A DNA stretch of 64,000 nucleotides, from contig NZ_SACK01000003.1 of the NCBI RefSeq assembly GCF_004005815.1, forward strand, positions 310,001 through 374,000. Reading direction: 5' to 3'. Shown here piece after piece: positions 17,102-26,600 of the stretch (its first letter is position 1; the number at the start of each line of letters is the position of its first letter). Source of the stretch: Mucilaginibacter limnophilus. GTDB lineage: Bacteria; Bacteroidota; Bacteroidia; Sphingobacteriales; Sphingobacteriaceae. Below the pieces are notes generated by a model that did not search any database, was not told the origin of the DNA, and worked only from the letters and a program-made list of their open reading frames with translations. The translations under genes were made by a program, and so were the position numbers.

Positions 17102-18010
17102 ATGAAAATCAACATAAAAATAACAGCGCTGGTTTTGGTTGCAGCTACGCTCGGCTTTTTCGGGTGTAAAAAGAACCAATATTCATTCGGCGACCTTAAA
17201 ACACCTTCAAACCTCAATCTTACAGCTACAGTTGAGGGTGTTGACGAGGCTAATCCTAATGGTGATGGTAAAGGAACCGTTGCTATTAATGTAACATCAC
17301 AGGATGCTATCAGCTATAAAATTGATTTCGGCGATGGCAAAGCTGCCAAAATGGTACCATCAGGGGTGATCAACTATAAGTATACCAACCCGGGCACTGC
17401 CGATTATATTATTACCGTAAACGCCATTGGTACAGGCGGGGCAACTTCAACAATCAGCAAAAAAGTGACGGTGTTTGTTGCCTTTGAGATACCAACCTAC
17501 ATAGTTGAGGCGCTCACCGGCGGCCCTGGCTCATCAAAGGTTTGGGTTACCGACAGGGAAACTCCGGGCCACGTTGGCGTAGGTCCTACCGACCTGTTTT
17601 GGCCAAGCTATTATGAGGCTACCCCAAACCAGCGTGCCGAATGTTTGTATGACGACGAGATCACCTTCTCGGCCGATGCCAACAACAATATCAGCATGAC
17701 TATTGATAACAAAGGCCAGTCGTTTTTCACTGCTGCGGCAACCGCGTTTTATGGCACAAGTGGCGGCGACGATTGCTATGATTTTGATGTAGCCGCACCA
17801 AGAAGATTAAGCTTTATGGACGCGACATCGGCTTCAACAACTGAAAATTCTACCCGCGTTCAGTTCACAGTACCGGGCAACGGGTTGATCAACTTTGGTA
17901 CAGGCGGTACTGAGTATGAAATACTGTCAATTACAGATACTCAAATCCACCTGCGTAACATCGGACAAGACGGGCTTGCATGGTACCAGAAATTAAAAGT
18001 TAAACAATAA
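17102..18010 (+). CDS. PKD-containing surface lipoprotein, probable second glycan-binding protein
   Basis: The product is 302 residues, with a lipoprotein leader ending FFGC (Cys21). An Ig/PKD-like domain (about 35-125; GKGTVAINVTSQDAISYKIDFGDG, INYKYTNPGTADYIITVNAIG) precedes a roughly 160-residue beta-rich domain containing GSSKVWVTDRETPGHVGVGP and ending LAWYQKLKVK. The PKD-like part resembles the domain at the start of the next gene, a GH16 enzyme. There are no catalytic residues I recognise. It sits 17 bp after the modular lipoprotein and 7 bp before the GH16 gene, so it is co-transcribed and probably a surface glycan-binding accessory protein. I do not recognise the C-terminal family with certainty. 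Confidence 0.75.
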   Translation: MKINIKITALVLVAATLGFFGCKKNQYSFGDLKTPSNLNLTATVEGVDEANPNGDGKGTVAINVTSQDAISYKIDFGDGKAAKMVPSGVINYKYTNPGTADYIITVNAIGTGGATSTISKKVTVFVAFEIPTYIVEALTGGPGSSKVWVTDRETPGHVGVGPTDLFWPSYYEATPNQRAECLYDDEITFSADANNNISMTIDNKGQSFFTAAATAFYGTSGGDDCYDFDVAAPRRLSFMDATSASTTENSTRVQFTVPGNGLINFGTGGTEYEILSITDTQIHLRNIGQDGLAWYQKLKVKQ

Positions 18011-18017
18011 GTATATT

Positions 18018-19055
18018 ATGAAATTTATACGGGCATCTATTTTTTTACTGGCGGCTACGCTGCTTACGTATTGCTCAAAAAGCAACGGGGGGACTAATGA
18101 AGTCGCTCCCGTTGTTCCTACCGATTTGAATGTTGTATCAACAGTAAGCAGCGATAACAGCGGCACCGTAACGTTTACAGCCACCGCTAAAAACGCAGCG
18201 TCGTATGATTACGATTTTGGCAATGGCACCTACCAGACGGTTGCTTCAGGTGTGGTTACTTATAAATACCCTCAATCGGGCACTTATACTGTAAATGTTA
18301 TTGCCAAAAGCAAAAGCAACAAAACCATTTCGAAATCACTGCAGGTAGTTGTTACCGTTAGCGCATCATTAAAATGGAGCGACGAATTCAACACGCCGGG
18401 CGCGCCCGACGCTACCAAATGGGGTTATGATTTGGGTACCGGTGATGGCGGCTGGGGCAATAATGAGCAACAGTATTACACTAACCGTCCTGAAAATGTG
18501 GTTGTGGCCAATGGTGTATTGAAGATCACAGCGAAGCGTGAAAACTTCAGCGGAAGTGCCTTTACATCAGCAAGGCTGCTAACAAAAGGTAAGTTTGACT
18601 TTACTTACGGTACACTTGAGGTAAAAGCGAAATTACCTTCGGGCGGTGGTGTATGGCCTGCCATATGGATGCTTGGAAGTAATTTTAGTACTGTGGGATG
18701 GCCTGTGTGCGGGGAAATAGATGTTATGGAGTACAAGGGTAATGAGCCTAACAAGATCTATTCAACCTTGCATCATCCGGGACATTCGGGCGGTAACGGT
18801 GACAGCAAAAACACCACTATCAGCAATGCCAGTACTGAGTTTCATGTGTACAAAGCGGAGTGGTCGGCAACGGCTATCAAGTTTTATGTTGATGATACGC
18901 TGTTCTATACATTCCCGAATAATAATACCATACCTTTTAACCATGATTTCTTCATTATCCTGAATGTTGCCATGGGCGGCACTTTCGGCGGAGCTATTAA
19001 TCCAAATTACAATAGCTCGTCAATGGAAGTGGATTATGTAAGGGTTTATCAATAA
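18018..19055 (+). CDS. GH16 endo-beta-glucanase (laminarinase type) with N-terminal PKD domain, lipoprotein
   Basis: This 345-residue enzyme hydrolyses internal beta-1,3 (or beta-1,3/1,4) glucan bonds with retention. A lipoprotein leader ends LTYC (Cys19). A PKD-like domain (about 35-115; YDYDFGNGTYQTV, VVTYKYPQSGTYTV) precedes the GH16 jelly-roll (about 118-345; KWSDEFNTPGAPDATKWGYDLG). The catalytic motif GEIDVMEYKG is complete, giving Glu233 as nucleophile, Asp235 and Glu238 as acid/base. The substrate-cleft segment GVWPAIWMLG precedes it. It likely sits on the cell surface, cutting polymer for the SusCD system encoded upstream. The GH16 call is firm; the precise beta-glucan is inferred. 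Confidence 0.93.
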   Translation: MKFIRASIFLLAATLLTYCSKSNGGTNEVAPVVPTDLNVVSTVSSDNSGTVTFTATAKNAASYDYDFGNGTYQTVASGVVTYKYPQSGTYTVNVIAKSKSNKTISKSLQVVVTVSASLKWSDEFNTPGAPDATKWGYDLGTGDGGWGNNEQQYYTNRPENVVVANGVLKITAKRENFSGSAFTSARLLTKGKFDFTYGTLEVKAKLPSGGGVWPAIWMLGSNFSTVGWPVCGEIDVMEYKGNEPNKIYSTLHHPGHSGGNGDSKNTTISNASTEFHVYKAEWSATAIKFYVDDTLFYTFPNNNTIPFNHDFFIILNVAMGGTFGGAINPNYNSSSMEVDYVRVYQ

Positions 19056-19085
19056 CAACAAAACCGGTATTCTTTTACCACTGCG

Positions 19086-19111
19086 CCGCCTTCTGTTTAC
19101 ACAGAAGGCGG
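19086..19111 (+). terminator. 11-bp hairpin between the two GH16 genes
   Basis: CCGCCTTCTGT at 19086-19096 pairs perfectly with ACAGAAGGCGG at 19101-19111 around a TTAC loop. The downstream sequence, TTAGCTAAACG, lacks a U-tract, so it may be a 3'-end stabilising or attenuating stem rather than a full terminator. It would separate or tune expression of the second GH16 gene relative to the operon. Confidence 0.55.
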
Positions 19112-19153
19112 TTAGCTAAACGTGTGTAACTGCATAGCCACTATATCTTATAT

Positions 19154-20056
19154 ATGATAAATAACAAAAAATTATATTCCTGCATTGCGGGGCTTGCTGC
19201 TACCGGTATGTTATACATTGCTTGTTCGGCGCCTAAGGAAACTTACGCTCAAGCACCGGGAAAAGGAAAAGTGCTGTTTTTTGACGACTTTTCAGCAAAA
19301 GGGCTCGACCGTGCAAAATGGAATGCCGAAGTTACCGGCATACATGTTAACAATGAATTGCAGGCATACGTTGATTCTTCGGCAACCATATATACAGTAA
19401 GCGGCAGCGCTGCCGAAGGGGCCGAAAATGGCGCTTTAGTACTTCGCCCGCAATCGTCTCCCGGGTTTAAAACTACCGACGGGCGTAACTTCAATTTCAT
19501 ATCGGGCAGGGTAAACACAAAAGGAAAGTTCGACTTTACCTACGGCACAGCCGAAGCCCGTATAAAGGTTACCGAAGGCGATGGCTTATGGCCGGCCTGG
19601 TGGCTGCTGGGTAATGATACCTGGCCTGAAACCGGCGAGATAGATATTATGGAATACGTAGGCGAAAAAGACTGGGCGAGCGCTGCTGTGCACGGTCCTG
19701 GTTATAGCGGCGAAACCCCTTTTGTTAATCGCCAGTATTTTGAAAAAGGTAAAGATGCCACAAGCTGGCACATTTACGCTGTAGACTGGACACCCAACGA
19801 AATGCTTTTTAAGTATGACGGGAAACTTATGTTCAGGGTTAACCGCAAAATGGTTGAACACTATGGCAAATGGGCTTTTGACACTAAAAAGTACCTGATA
19901 TTGAATTATGCTTTAGGCGGCGCCTACCCTGTAAAGGTAAACGGCGTAAAGCAGCCTTACTTTGGTATGCCTGAAAGCAGCCTGCAACTGGTTAAAGAAA
20001 ACAAAGCTAAAATGCTGGTTGACTGGGTAAAAATTACCAGCTACGATGAAAAGTAA
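19154..20056 (+). CDS. GH16 family beta-glucanase, secreted lipoprotein
   Basis: This second GH16 enzyme is 300 residues. Its leader carries a plausible lipobox YIAC (Cys24). The GH16 domain covers about 38-296 (VLFFDDFSAKGLDRAKWNAEV). The catalytic motif GEIDIMEYVG is complete with Glu162, Asp164 and Glu167, preceded by GLWPAWWLLG. It lacks the PKD domain of the first GH16 enzyme and retains a longer loop region (SGETPFVNRQYFEKGKD). It follows the first GH16 gene by 98 bp with a hairpin between them, and a strong terminator follows it. It probably further trims beta-glucan released at the surface. No GH3 or GH17 gene is in this locus. Confidence 0.92.
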   Translation: MINNKKLYSCIAGLAATGMLYIACSAPKETYAQAPGKGKVLFFDDFSAKGLDRAKWNAEVTGIHVNNELQAYVDSSATIYTVSGSAAEGAENGALVLRPQSSPGFKTTDGRNFNFISGRVNTKGKFDFTYGTAEARIKVTEGDGLWPAWWLLGNDTWPETGEIDIMEYVGEKDWASAAVHGPGYSGETPFVNRQYFEKGKDATSWHIYAVDWTPNEMLFKYDGKLMFRVNRKMVEHYGKWAFDTKKYLILNYALGGAYPVKVNGVKQPYFGMPESSLQLVKENKAKMLVDWVKITSYDEK

Positions 20057-20089
20057 ATGTTCTTTTGGTTAATTTAAATAATGTGTGTA

Positions 20090-20117
20090 ACCAGCCTTTT
20101 TAAGGCTGGTTTTTTTA
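20090..20117 (+). terminator. Rho-independent terminator of the beta-glucan PUL
   Basis: ACCAGCCTT at 20090-20098 pairs with AAGGCTGGT at 20102-20110 around a TTT loop, followed by a run of T to 20116. It ends the rightward PUL transcript 34 bp after the second GH16 gene and lies just before the convergent esterase gene. Confidence 0.9.
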
Positions 20118-20122
20118 TTACC

Positions 20123-20929
20123 TTAAAATTTTAAAAGCTCCGCAAAAAAGCGCAGCGATTTGCCTATATGCTGAGTCCAGTAAGGCCACTCGTGCCCGCC
20201 TGGAAATTCCTCGTATGTATGGCCGATCTCGGCCGCCTGCAACTGCAAATGCAGCATGCGGTTATGCTCAATCAGTTGATCAGCCTCGCCACAATCGAAA
20301 CGCAATGGTGGAAGGGAATCTTTATAACGCAGGATAGTTTGATATACGCCCTCATCATCAGGATCAGCTTGTTTATATACCGACAAATCTTCCTCGACAA
20401 ATAGTTTCATTTGCATTAGCGAGGTGATTGACGAGTGCCCCGATATCCCCATAAAACGATGATGATATTTTACACCGATACGCAGAGCACCGTATCCACC
20501 CATAGATAATCCGGCTACAAAAAAGGGGGAATCTTCGGTTACACAATCTAATTTTTCCATCAACGCTTGAGGCACATCTTCGGCTATCCATTTCTCAAAA
20601 TCATATCCGCTATGCGGAAGATATCCCGAGCCATCACCCCATAAACCGTCCGACGGCATGGCCAGTATCATAGGTGGCAACTCACCACGATTGATCATAT
20701 CGTTCAACTGAAAATGAACGCCTGCGCTGTGTGTCCATGCCCAAAAGCTGCCGTAAACACCGTGTAATAGTATCACCACAGGCAGCACCGCTCCTGCCTT
20801 CGCCTGCGGCGGAACATACACGCAGATATCTCCGCGTCCTTTTAAGTTCTCAGATTTTAAAACGATGAAGCGCAGGTTATCTGCTTCATATTTGGGGTCG
20901 GTTATTTCTATTGTTCTGAATTTCGACAT
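20123..20929 (-). CDS. Alpha/beta-hydrolase esterase, S-formylglutathione hydrolase/EstD-like
   Basis: This 268-residue cytoplasmic serine esterase (putative esterase family, PF00756 type) has the oxyanion-side motif VVILLHGVYG (about 51-60) and the nucleophile elbow GLSMGGYGALR with Ser142. Downstream, LRFDCGEADQLIEHN probably gives the acid and PGGHEWPYW the histidine. No signal peptide is visible. It starts 1 bp after the stop of the zinc alcohol dehydrogenase gene, so they are co-transcribed. In glutathione-dependent formaldehyde detoxification the same two families (FrmA and FrmB) act in sequence, which suggests a hydrolase for an acyl thiol adduct here. That role is inference; a general carboxylesterase is the alternative. 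Confidence 0.8.
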   Translation of the reverse strand: MSKFRTIEITDPKYEADNLRFIVLKSENLKGRGDICVYVPPQAKAGAVLPVVILLHGVYGSFWAWTHSAGVHFQLNDMINRGELPPMILAMPSDGLWGDGSGYLPHSGYDFEKWIAEDVPQALMEKLDCVTEDSPFFVAGLSMGGYGALRIGVKYHHRFMGISGHSSITSLMQMKLFVEEDLSVYKQADPDDEGVYQTILRYKDSLPPLRFDCGEADQLIEHNRMLHLQLQAAEIGHTYEEFPGGHEWPYWTQHIGKSLRFFAELLKF

Positions 20930-20930
20930 A

Positions 20931-22046
20931 TTAGAAAACGATTACTCCTTTAGCGTTCCTGCCTTTCAGCATATCATCAAAAGCGTCGGCCAGTTTTTCA
21001 AGCGGATAAGTGCGGGTGACCATTTCTTCAAGCATCAGTAACCCTCTGTCGTACAGGTCGATTATTTTAGGGAAGTCTATCTGCGGACGGCACTTGCCAT
21101 ACAACGGGTTCATGTAGATTTTGTCCCACTCAAACAGCTTCATATCAATGGTAATATCCTGCTCAATACCGCTTACCTGTAACGCCGTACCGCCGTTACG
21201 CACCATGGCTAAAGGGGCAGCGCCAAGTTCGGGTATGGCAGTACATTCAAATGAGTAGTCGGCTCCCCTACCATCGGTTAATAGTCTTACTTCTTCGGAT
21301 GCTTTTAGTAATCCAGTGTCATTCCGGTCGGGCTGAACAGTGTGTGTCGCCCCAAATTTAACCGCCATAGCCAGCCTTTCAGGGTTGATATCTACGGCGA
21401 TGATCTTTGTTGCGCCGGATATACGGGCGCCTTGTATAACATTAAGCCCCACCCCGCCCGAGCCAAGTACGGCAACTGACGAGCCGGCCTTAACTTTAGC
21501 CACATTTACCGCCGAGCCATAACCCGTCATTACTCCGCAGCCGATAATGCTTGCTGCCTGGAATGACATTTTTTCGGAATGGTTTTTTACGATGGCTGAT
21601 GATTTAACCACGGTGTATTCAGAAATTGTGCCCAGGTTGAACGAGCGCTCTATTGGCTTGCCGTTCCATGTGGTAGCTTCGAGGTGTGAATGTCCGGGTG
21701 AATACCCGTTACCGCCTGCAACCACCGGCGATTGCCGTTCGCAAATATTCTGATTACCTTCAAGGCACTGAAAGCACTGTCCGCATGGAGTTGCCCAATT
21801 TAGCAGCACGCTATCACCTACTGAAAAACCGGTAACCGCCGAACCTAACTGATGAATAATACCCGCACCTTCATGACCGATGATCATGGGCTTGCCCCAT
21901 TCAAGCGAATCTTTATCGGTATGACAAAGCCCGGCAGCCTGTATCTTAACAATCACCTCATCAGCGCCAGGTTCATGAACTTCAATTTCTTCAATGGTAA
22001 AATTTCCTTTCCCGTTTGAAACGGCGGCTTTACAAACAATAGGCAT
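20931..22046 (-). CDS. Zinc-dependent alcohol dehydrogenase (medium-chain, class III-like)
   Basis: This 371-residue MDR enzyme has the catalytic zinc ligands Cys41, His58 and Glu59 (GLCHTDKDSLEW, IIGHEGAG), the structural-zinc cysteines 88, 91, 94 and 102 (CGQCFQCLEGNQNIC) and a Rossmann motif GSGGVGLNVIQGA. Length and the Cys spacing fit class III/S-hydroxymethyl-thiol dehydrogenases or related Zn alcohol dehydrogenases, which oxidise alcohols or thiol adducts with NAD. It is the first gene of a two-gene unit with the esterase. Co-localisation is consistent with aldehyde detoxification. Glutathione dependence cannot be told from the sequence. It has no clear promoter match in the 170 bp upstream. 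Confidence 0.88.
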   Translation of the reverse strand: MPIVCKAAVSNGKGNFTIEEIEVHEPGADEVIVKIQAAGLCHTDKDSLEWGKPMIIGHEGAGIIHQLGSAVTGFSVGDSVLLNWATPCGQCFQCLEGNQNICERQSPVVAGGNGYSPGHSHLEATTWNGKPIERSFNLGTISEYTVVKSSAIVKNHSEKMSFQAASIIGCGVMTGYGSAVNVAKVKAGSSVAVLGSGGVGLNVIQGARISGATKIIAVDINPERLAMAVKFGATHTVQPDRNDTGLLKASEEVRLLTDGRGADYSFECTAIPELGAAPLAMVRNGGTALQVSGIEQDITIDMKLFEWDKIYMNPLYGKCRPQIDFPKIIDLYDRGLLMLEEMVTRTYPLEKLADAFDDMLKGRNAKGVIVF

Positions 22047-22145
22047 AGTGATATATAATTAGTTGCCGCCAAATATCTTCATATAATGCAATTTGTTTAT
22101 TATCAAAAATTGCTGAATAAGTGGCTTATTTTGTTCGGATAGATA

Positions 22146-22179
22146 CAAAAAGAGCCCCGGAAATAAAATCCCGGAGCTC
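22146..22179 (-). terminator. Rho-independent terminator of the TetR-linked RND operon
   Basis: Read leftward, GAGCTCCGG (22179-22171) pairs with CCGGGGCTC (22160-22152) with one mismatch, followed by five T (plus-strand A at 22147-22151). It lies 38 bp beyond the outer-membrane factor gene and before the alcohol dehydrogenase promoter region. Confidence 0.8.
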
Positions 22180-22216
22180 CAAACTTTAAAACTATATTTA
22201 GATAAGGCAGATCTTA

Positions 22217-23626
22217 TTATCTCCAACCGCCGCCAAGCGCCCGGTACAGTTCAATGTTTGCGCCTTGCTGCTGGCGTTCAACGCTGGCAAGGTTAAGTTC
22301 AGCTTGCAAGGCGTTGGTTTGGGCTGTAATTACCTCAAGGTAATTAGCCATATCGCTCTTGAACAGTAATTGCGCATTTCTGATAGCCGCACGCAGGGTA
22401 GTTACCTGTGTATTGGCTATTTGCTTTTGCTGCTGAAGCTTTTCAGTTTGAACAAGGGCATTGCTAACTTCACCTACGGCGTTCAATACCGATTGCCTGA
22501 ACTGCAGTACCGCCTGTTCGCGCTGAATTTTGGCCACTTCAAACTGAGTTTTCAGAGTACGGTTTCTGAATATCGGCTGCAGTACAGTACCCGCTGCCAA
22601 ACCAAATACAGAACCCGGAACGGTAAACCAGTTATCAGCCTTAAAACTTTCCAAACCACCCGCGGCAGTAATGGTAAGCGATGGATACATATTACTCTGT
22701 GCCACACCTACCCTCGCGTTGGCAGCCGCAAGCCCCATTTCGGCCGACTTAACGTCAGGCCGGCGGCTTAACAATTTAGCCGGAAGCCCTGAGCGGGTAT
22801 CATTAAACTCCTGCAACTGCGCCGGGTTACGGGGGATGCTTCCGGGTAGTTGGCCGGTTAGTTCCTGCAGGGCATTTTCCTGTATAGCGATGCTTTGTTC
22901 AAGCTGAGGTATCAGTAATGCCGTTGTCTGTCGTTGCGCGTCGGCTTGTTGTACAGCGAGCTGATTCACTTCACCGGCATTTTTAAGCAATTGCGTTAGC
23001 TTAAGCGTGCTGTCGCTAAAGGCAAGGTTCTGTTTTGCAATATTAAGCTGCCTGTCAAGCATCAGCAGGTTGTAATAACCTTGTGCAATATCGGCAACCA
23101 ACTGCGTTTGCACAGCGCGGGTGCCCTCAAATGTTTGCAGGTATTGCGCTAAAGCAGCTTCTTTTTGCCTGCGTATCTTACCCCAGGTATCAATCTCCCA
23201 TGAGAGATTTAGGTTAGCATTGTAGTTTTCAACGTGGTTGCTACCTAAAAAACTGCTGGTGCTAAGTCCATTCAAACTGTTGTCTGAAGGGCGATTGTAC
23301 TGGCCAGTTACCTGAAGGTTCAGTTGTGGCAGCCATTGCAGTTTTGCCTGTTTTAATTGCTGCTGCGCAATATCAATGCGCTTTATAGCAATCTGCAAGT
23401 CGTAATTATATTTTATGCCTTTGTCGATAAGGCCTTGAAGCGTGGTATCGGTAAAAAACTGTTTCCACTGCAGGTCGGCAATGCTGCTGGTATCAGCAGA
23501 CGGCGCACCGGCAAACTGCCCCGGCAATTGTACCGCTGGCCTTTCGTAGTTTTTGCCCACCTTGCACGCGCTGACGAACAGCGCGAGCAATAATGAAGCA
23601 TATATGATGGATTTATTCTGTTTCAT
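22217..23626 (-). CDS. RND efflux outer-membrane lipoprotein (NodT/OprM family)
   Basis: This TolC-like channel is 469 residues from the ATG at 23624-23626. An ATG ten codons earlier would overlap the pump gene and give an unusual leader, whereas MKQNKSIIYASLLLALFVSAC is a normal lipoprotein signal (Cys21 of this start; shown here as its first 21 positions, lipobox VSAC). NodT-family features include YERPAVQLPGQF after the leader, the paired coiled-coil regions, LSWEIDTWGKIRRQKEAALAQ-type segments (about 150-170) and LLSRRPDVKSAEMGLAAANA. It is the last gene of the adaptor-pump-channel operon, 16 bp after the pump stop, and a terminator follows. It provides the outer-membrane exit duct for a tripartite multidrug pump. 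Confidence 0.93.
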   Translation of the reverse strand: MKQNKSIIYASLLLALFVSACKVGKNYERPAVQLPGQFAGAPSADTSSIADLQWKQFFTDTTLQGLIDKGIKYNYDLQIAIKRIDIAQQQLKQAKLQWLPQLNLQVTGQYNRPSDNSLNGLSTSSFLGSNHVENYNANLNLSWEIDTWGKIRRQKEAALAQYLQTFEGTRAVQTQLVADIAQGYYNLLMLDRQLNIAKQNLAFSDSTLKLTQLLKNAGEVNQLAVQQADAQRQTTALLIPQLEQSIAIQENALQELTGQLPGSIPRNPAQLQEFNDTRSGLPAKLLSRRPDVKSAEMGLAAANARVGVAQSNMYPSLTITAAGGLESFKADNWFTVPGSVFGLAAGTVLQPIFRNRTLKTQFEVAKIQREQAVLQFRQSVLNAVGEVSNALVQTEKLQQQKQIANTQVTTLRAAIRNAQLLFKSDMANYLEVITAQTNALQAELNLASVERQQQGANIELYRALGGGWR

Positions 23627-23642
23627 GATGATAATGGTTAAA

Positions 23643-26600
23643 TCAGGCGTTTTCATATTCTAATTCTCCCTCGTTTACTTTTGCCAGCGTTTTAGGAGTG
23701 CCGGTAACTTTTTCCTGCAGTGCCTGGAAGATGACAAACAGTACAGGTATCACAAATACGCCAAGTACCACACCGGTAAGCATACCGCCTACCGCGCCTG
23801 TACCGATGGATTTGTTACCCAAAGCCGAAGCGCCGCTTGCACGCATCAGTGGTATCAAACCAACAATGAATGCAAATGAGGTCATCAATATCGGGCGAAG
23901 CCTAAGCCTTGAAGCTTCAAGCGCGGCGGCAACAAGTGCCATGCCTGCCTTACGGCGTTGTACAGCGTACTCCACAATCAAGATGGCGTTCTTGGCCAGC
24001 AACCCGATGAGCATGATCAAACACACCTGTACATAGATGTTGTTATCGATACCCATCAAATTAATGAACAGCATTACCCCGAACACACCCAGCGGAATAG
24101 TAAGGATAACCGCCAGCGGAAGTATATAACTTTCGTACTGAGCCGCCAGCAGGAAGTACACGAAAATCATACTCATCACAAATATTAATAGTATCTGTGA
24201 ACCTGAATTAATCTCTTCACGTGTCATACCTGTCCACTCGTAGCCGAAGCCACGTGGCAGTGTTTGTTTAGCAGTTTCTTCGATAGCCTTGATAGCGTCA
24301 CCGGTACTGTAGCCGGGTTTTGGCACACCGTTAATGGTAACCGCATTAAACAGGTTGTTACGGGTAACCGTTTCAGGGCCGTACACGCGTTTTAGCGTTA
24401 CCAGCGAGTTTGCAGGCACCATTTCGCCGCTGCTGTTCTTCACAAATATGTCGTTTAGCGATGTAGGGTTGTTACGGTATGTAGCATCAGCCTGCACCAT
24501 TACGCGGTAATATTTACCAAAGCGGTTAAAGTCGCTTACAAAACTACTGCCGTAGTACACTTGTAAGGTTGATAACAAGTCGCTCACTTGTACACCTAAC
24601 TGGCGTGCTTTAGCATTGTCAACATCCAGCTGATATTGCGGGTTGCCTGCGGCGAAGGTGGTAAATGCATAAGCAATTTCTGGTCTTTGCATCAGGGCGC
24701 CTAAAAATGCTTTCGTGGTTGAATCAAGCTTACCCATGGTACCGCTGGTTTTATCCTGCAGCATAAACTCAAAACCGCTTACGTTACCAAAGCCCTGTAT
24801 GGTTGGAAAGGTAAAGAAGAACGCGCTACCACCTTTTACCTGCTGTGCCACCTTTTGGGTCATCAGCGAGGTAATCTGGTTCAGGTCTTTCACCGCTCCG
24901 CGCTCTTCCTGTGGTTTCATCCTGATGAAACCTGCACCGTATGAAGAAGCATTAGCATTAGAAATAAAGTTCAAACCCTCTACCTGGTAATGGTTTTTAG
25001 TAATCGGATCGTTCTTAACGATGTTATCGATCTCTTTCATCGCACGGCGGGTTTGCTCAAGCGAGCTGCCCGGAGGCGTGTTCACCGCATAAAGCAGGAA
25101 GCCCTGGTCTTCAGTAGGGATAAAGCCGGTAGGTGTCTTTTTTATCATGATAAAAGTGACTACCGAAACCAATGCCAAACCAGATAATCCTACCCATTTG
25201 CGTTTGATAAGGAACTGTATTGAGCGGATGTACTTATCCGTCATGGCGTTGAAAGCAGTGTTGAACGCTGTAAAAAAGCGTTTGCCAAAGCCTTGTTTTA
25301 CCGGATGGCCTTCACCGTCGTGCGCATGGTTGTTTTTCAGGAACAATGCACTTAACGCCGGACTCAATGTCAACGCATTAACCGCCGAAATTAAGATCGC
25401 GATAGCAAGCGTAAAGGCGAACTGCCGGTAAAATACCCCTGCCGGGCCTTGCATAAACCCTACCGGTATAAACACCGCCGCCATAACCAGTGTAATGGAC
25501 ACGATCGCGCCTGATATCTCGCTCATCGATTCAAGCGTAGCTGCACGGGCACTCAACGTGGTACTTTCCATCTTGGCGTGTACCGCCTCGACTACCACAA
25601 TGGCATCATCCACTACTATACCAATTGCCAGCACCAGTGCGAACAGTGTAAGCAGGTTAATACTGAAACCAAACAGGTTCATGAAGAAGAACGTACCAAC
25701 AATAGCCACAGGCACAGCTATGGCGGGGATAAGTGTTGAACGGAAATCCTGAAGGAAAATGAACACAACGATAAATACCAGTACGAACGCTTCTATCAGC
25801 GTATGCTGTACCTGCTCGATAGACGCATCCAGAAACTCTTTTGAGTTGTACATTACCACCGGCTCAACGCCTTTTGGCAATGTTGTAGCAAACTCGTCGA
25901 TAAGACGTTTTGCCTCGGTTAAGATATCGTTAGCATTTGAACCGGCTGTTTGAAATACCGCCACACCTGATGTTGGGCCGCCGTTCAAAATACTGTTCGA
26001 TGAATAGGTATATGATCCAAACTCAACGCGTGCAACGTCGCTAAGCTTAATCATCGAACCATCGGCGTTAGCCTTTATAATGATGTTTTCGTAATCTTTT
26101 ACCTTATTCAGTTTCCCTTTATATTTTAAAACGTACTCAAACACTTCTTTGCTGCTTTCACCTAAGCGGCCGGGCGCTGCCTCTAAACTCTGGTCTTTGA
26201 TAGCGCCGGTAACATCCTGCGGAGTAAGGTTATAGGCAGTAAGTCTGTCGGGTTTAAGCCATATACGCATCGAATAATCGTGTGTACCAAATGGCTGAGC
26301 CTGTCCTACACCCGGGATACGCTGTAACTGAGGTACAAGGTTAATTTTGATATAGTTTTGCAGGAAGGTCTCATTATAAGTGGTGTCTTTACTTGCAAGG
26401 GCAATAAACATAATGATACTGTTTTGTACCTTTTGTGTTGATACACCGGTTTGCACAGCTTCCTGAGGTATTTGGCTAAGGGCCTTTGATACACGGTTCT
26501 GCACGTTTACCGCGGCAATATCAGGATCGGTACCCTGGCTGAAGTAAACGTTTAGCGTCATCGAGCCGTCGTTGCTGGAGTTTGATGTCATGTAGGTCAT

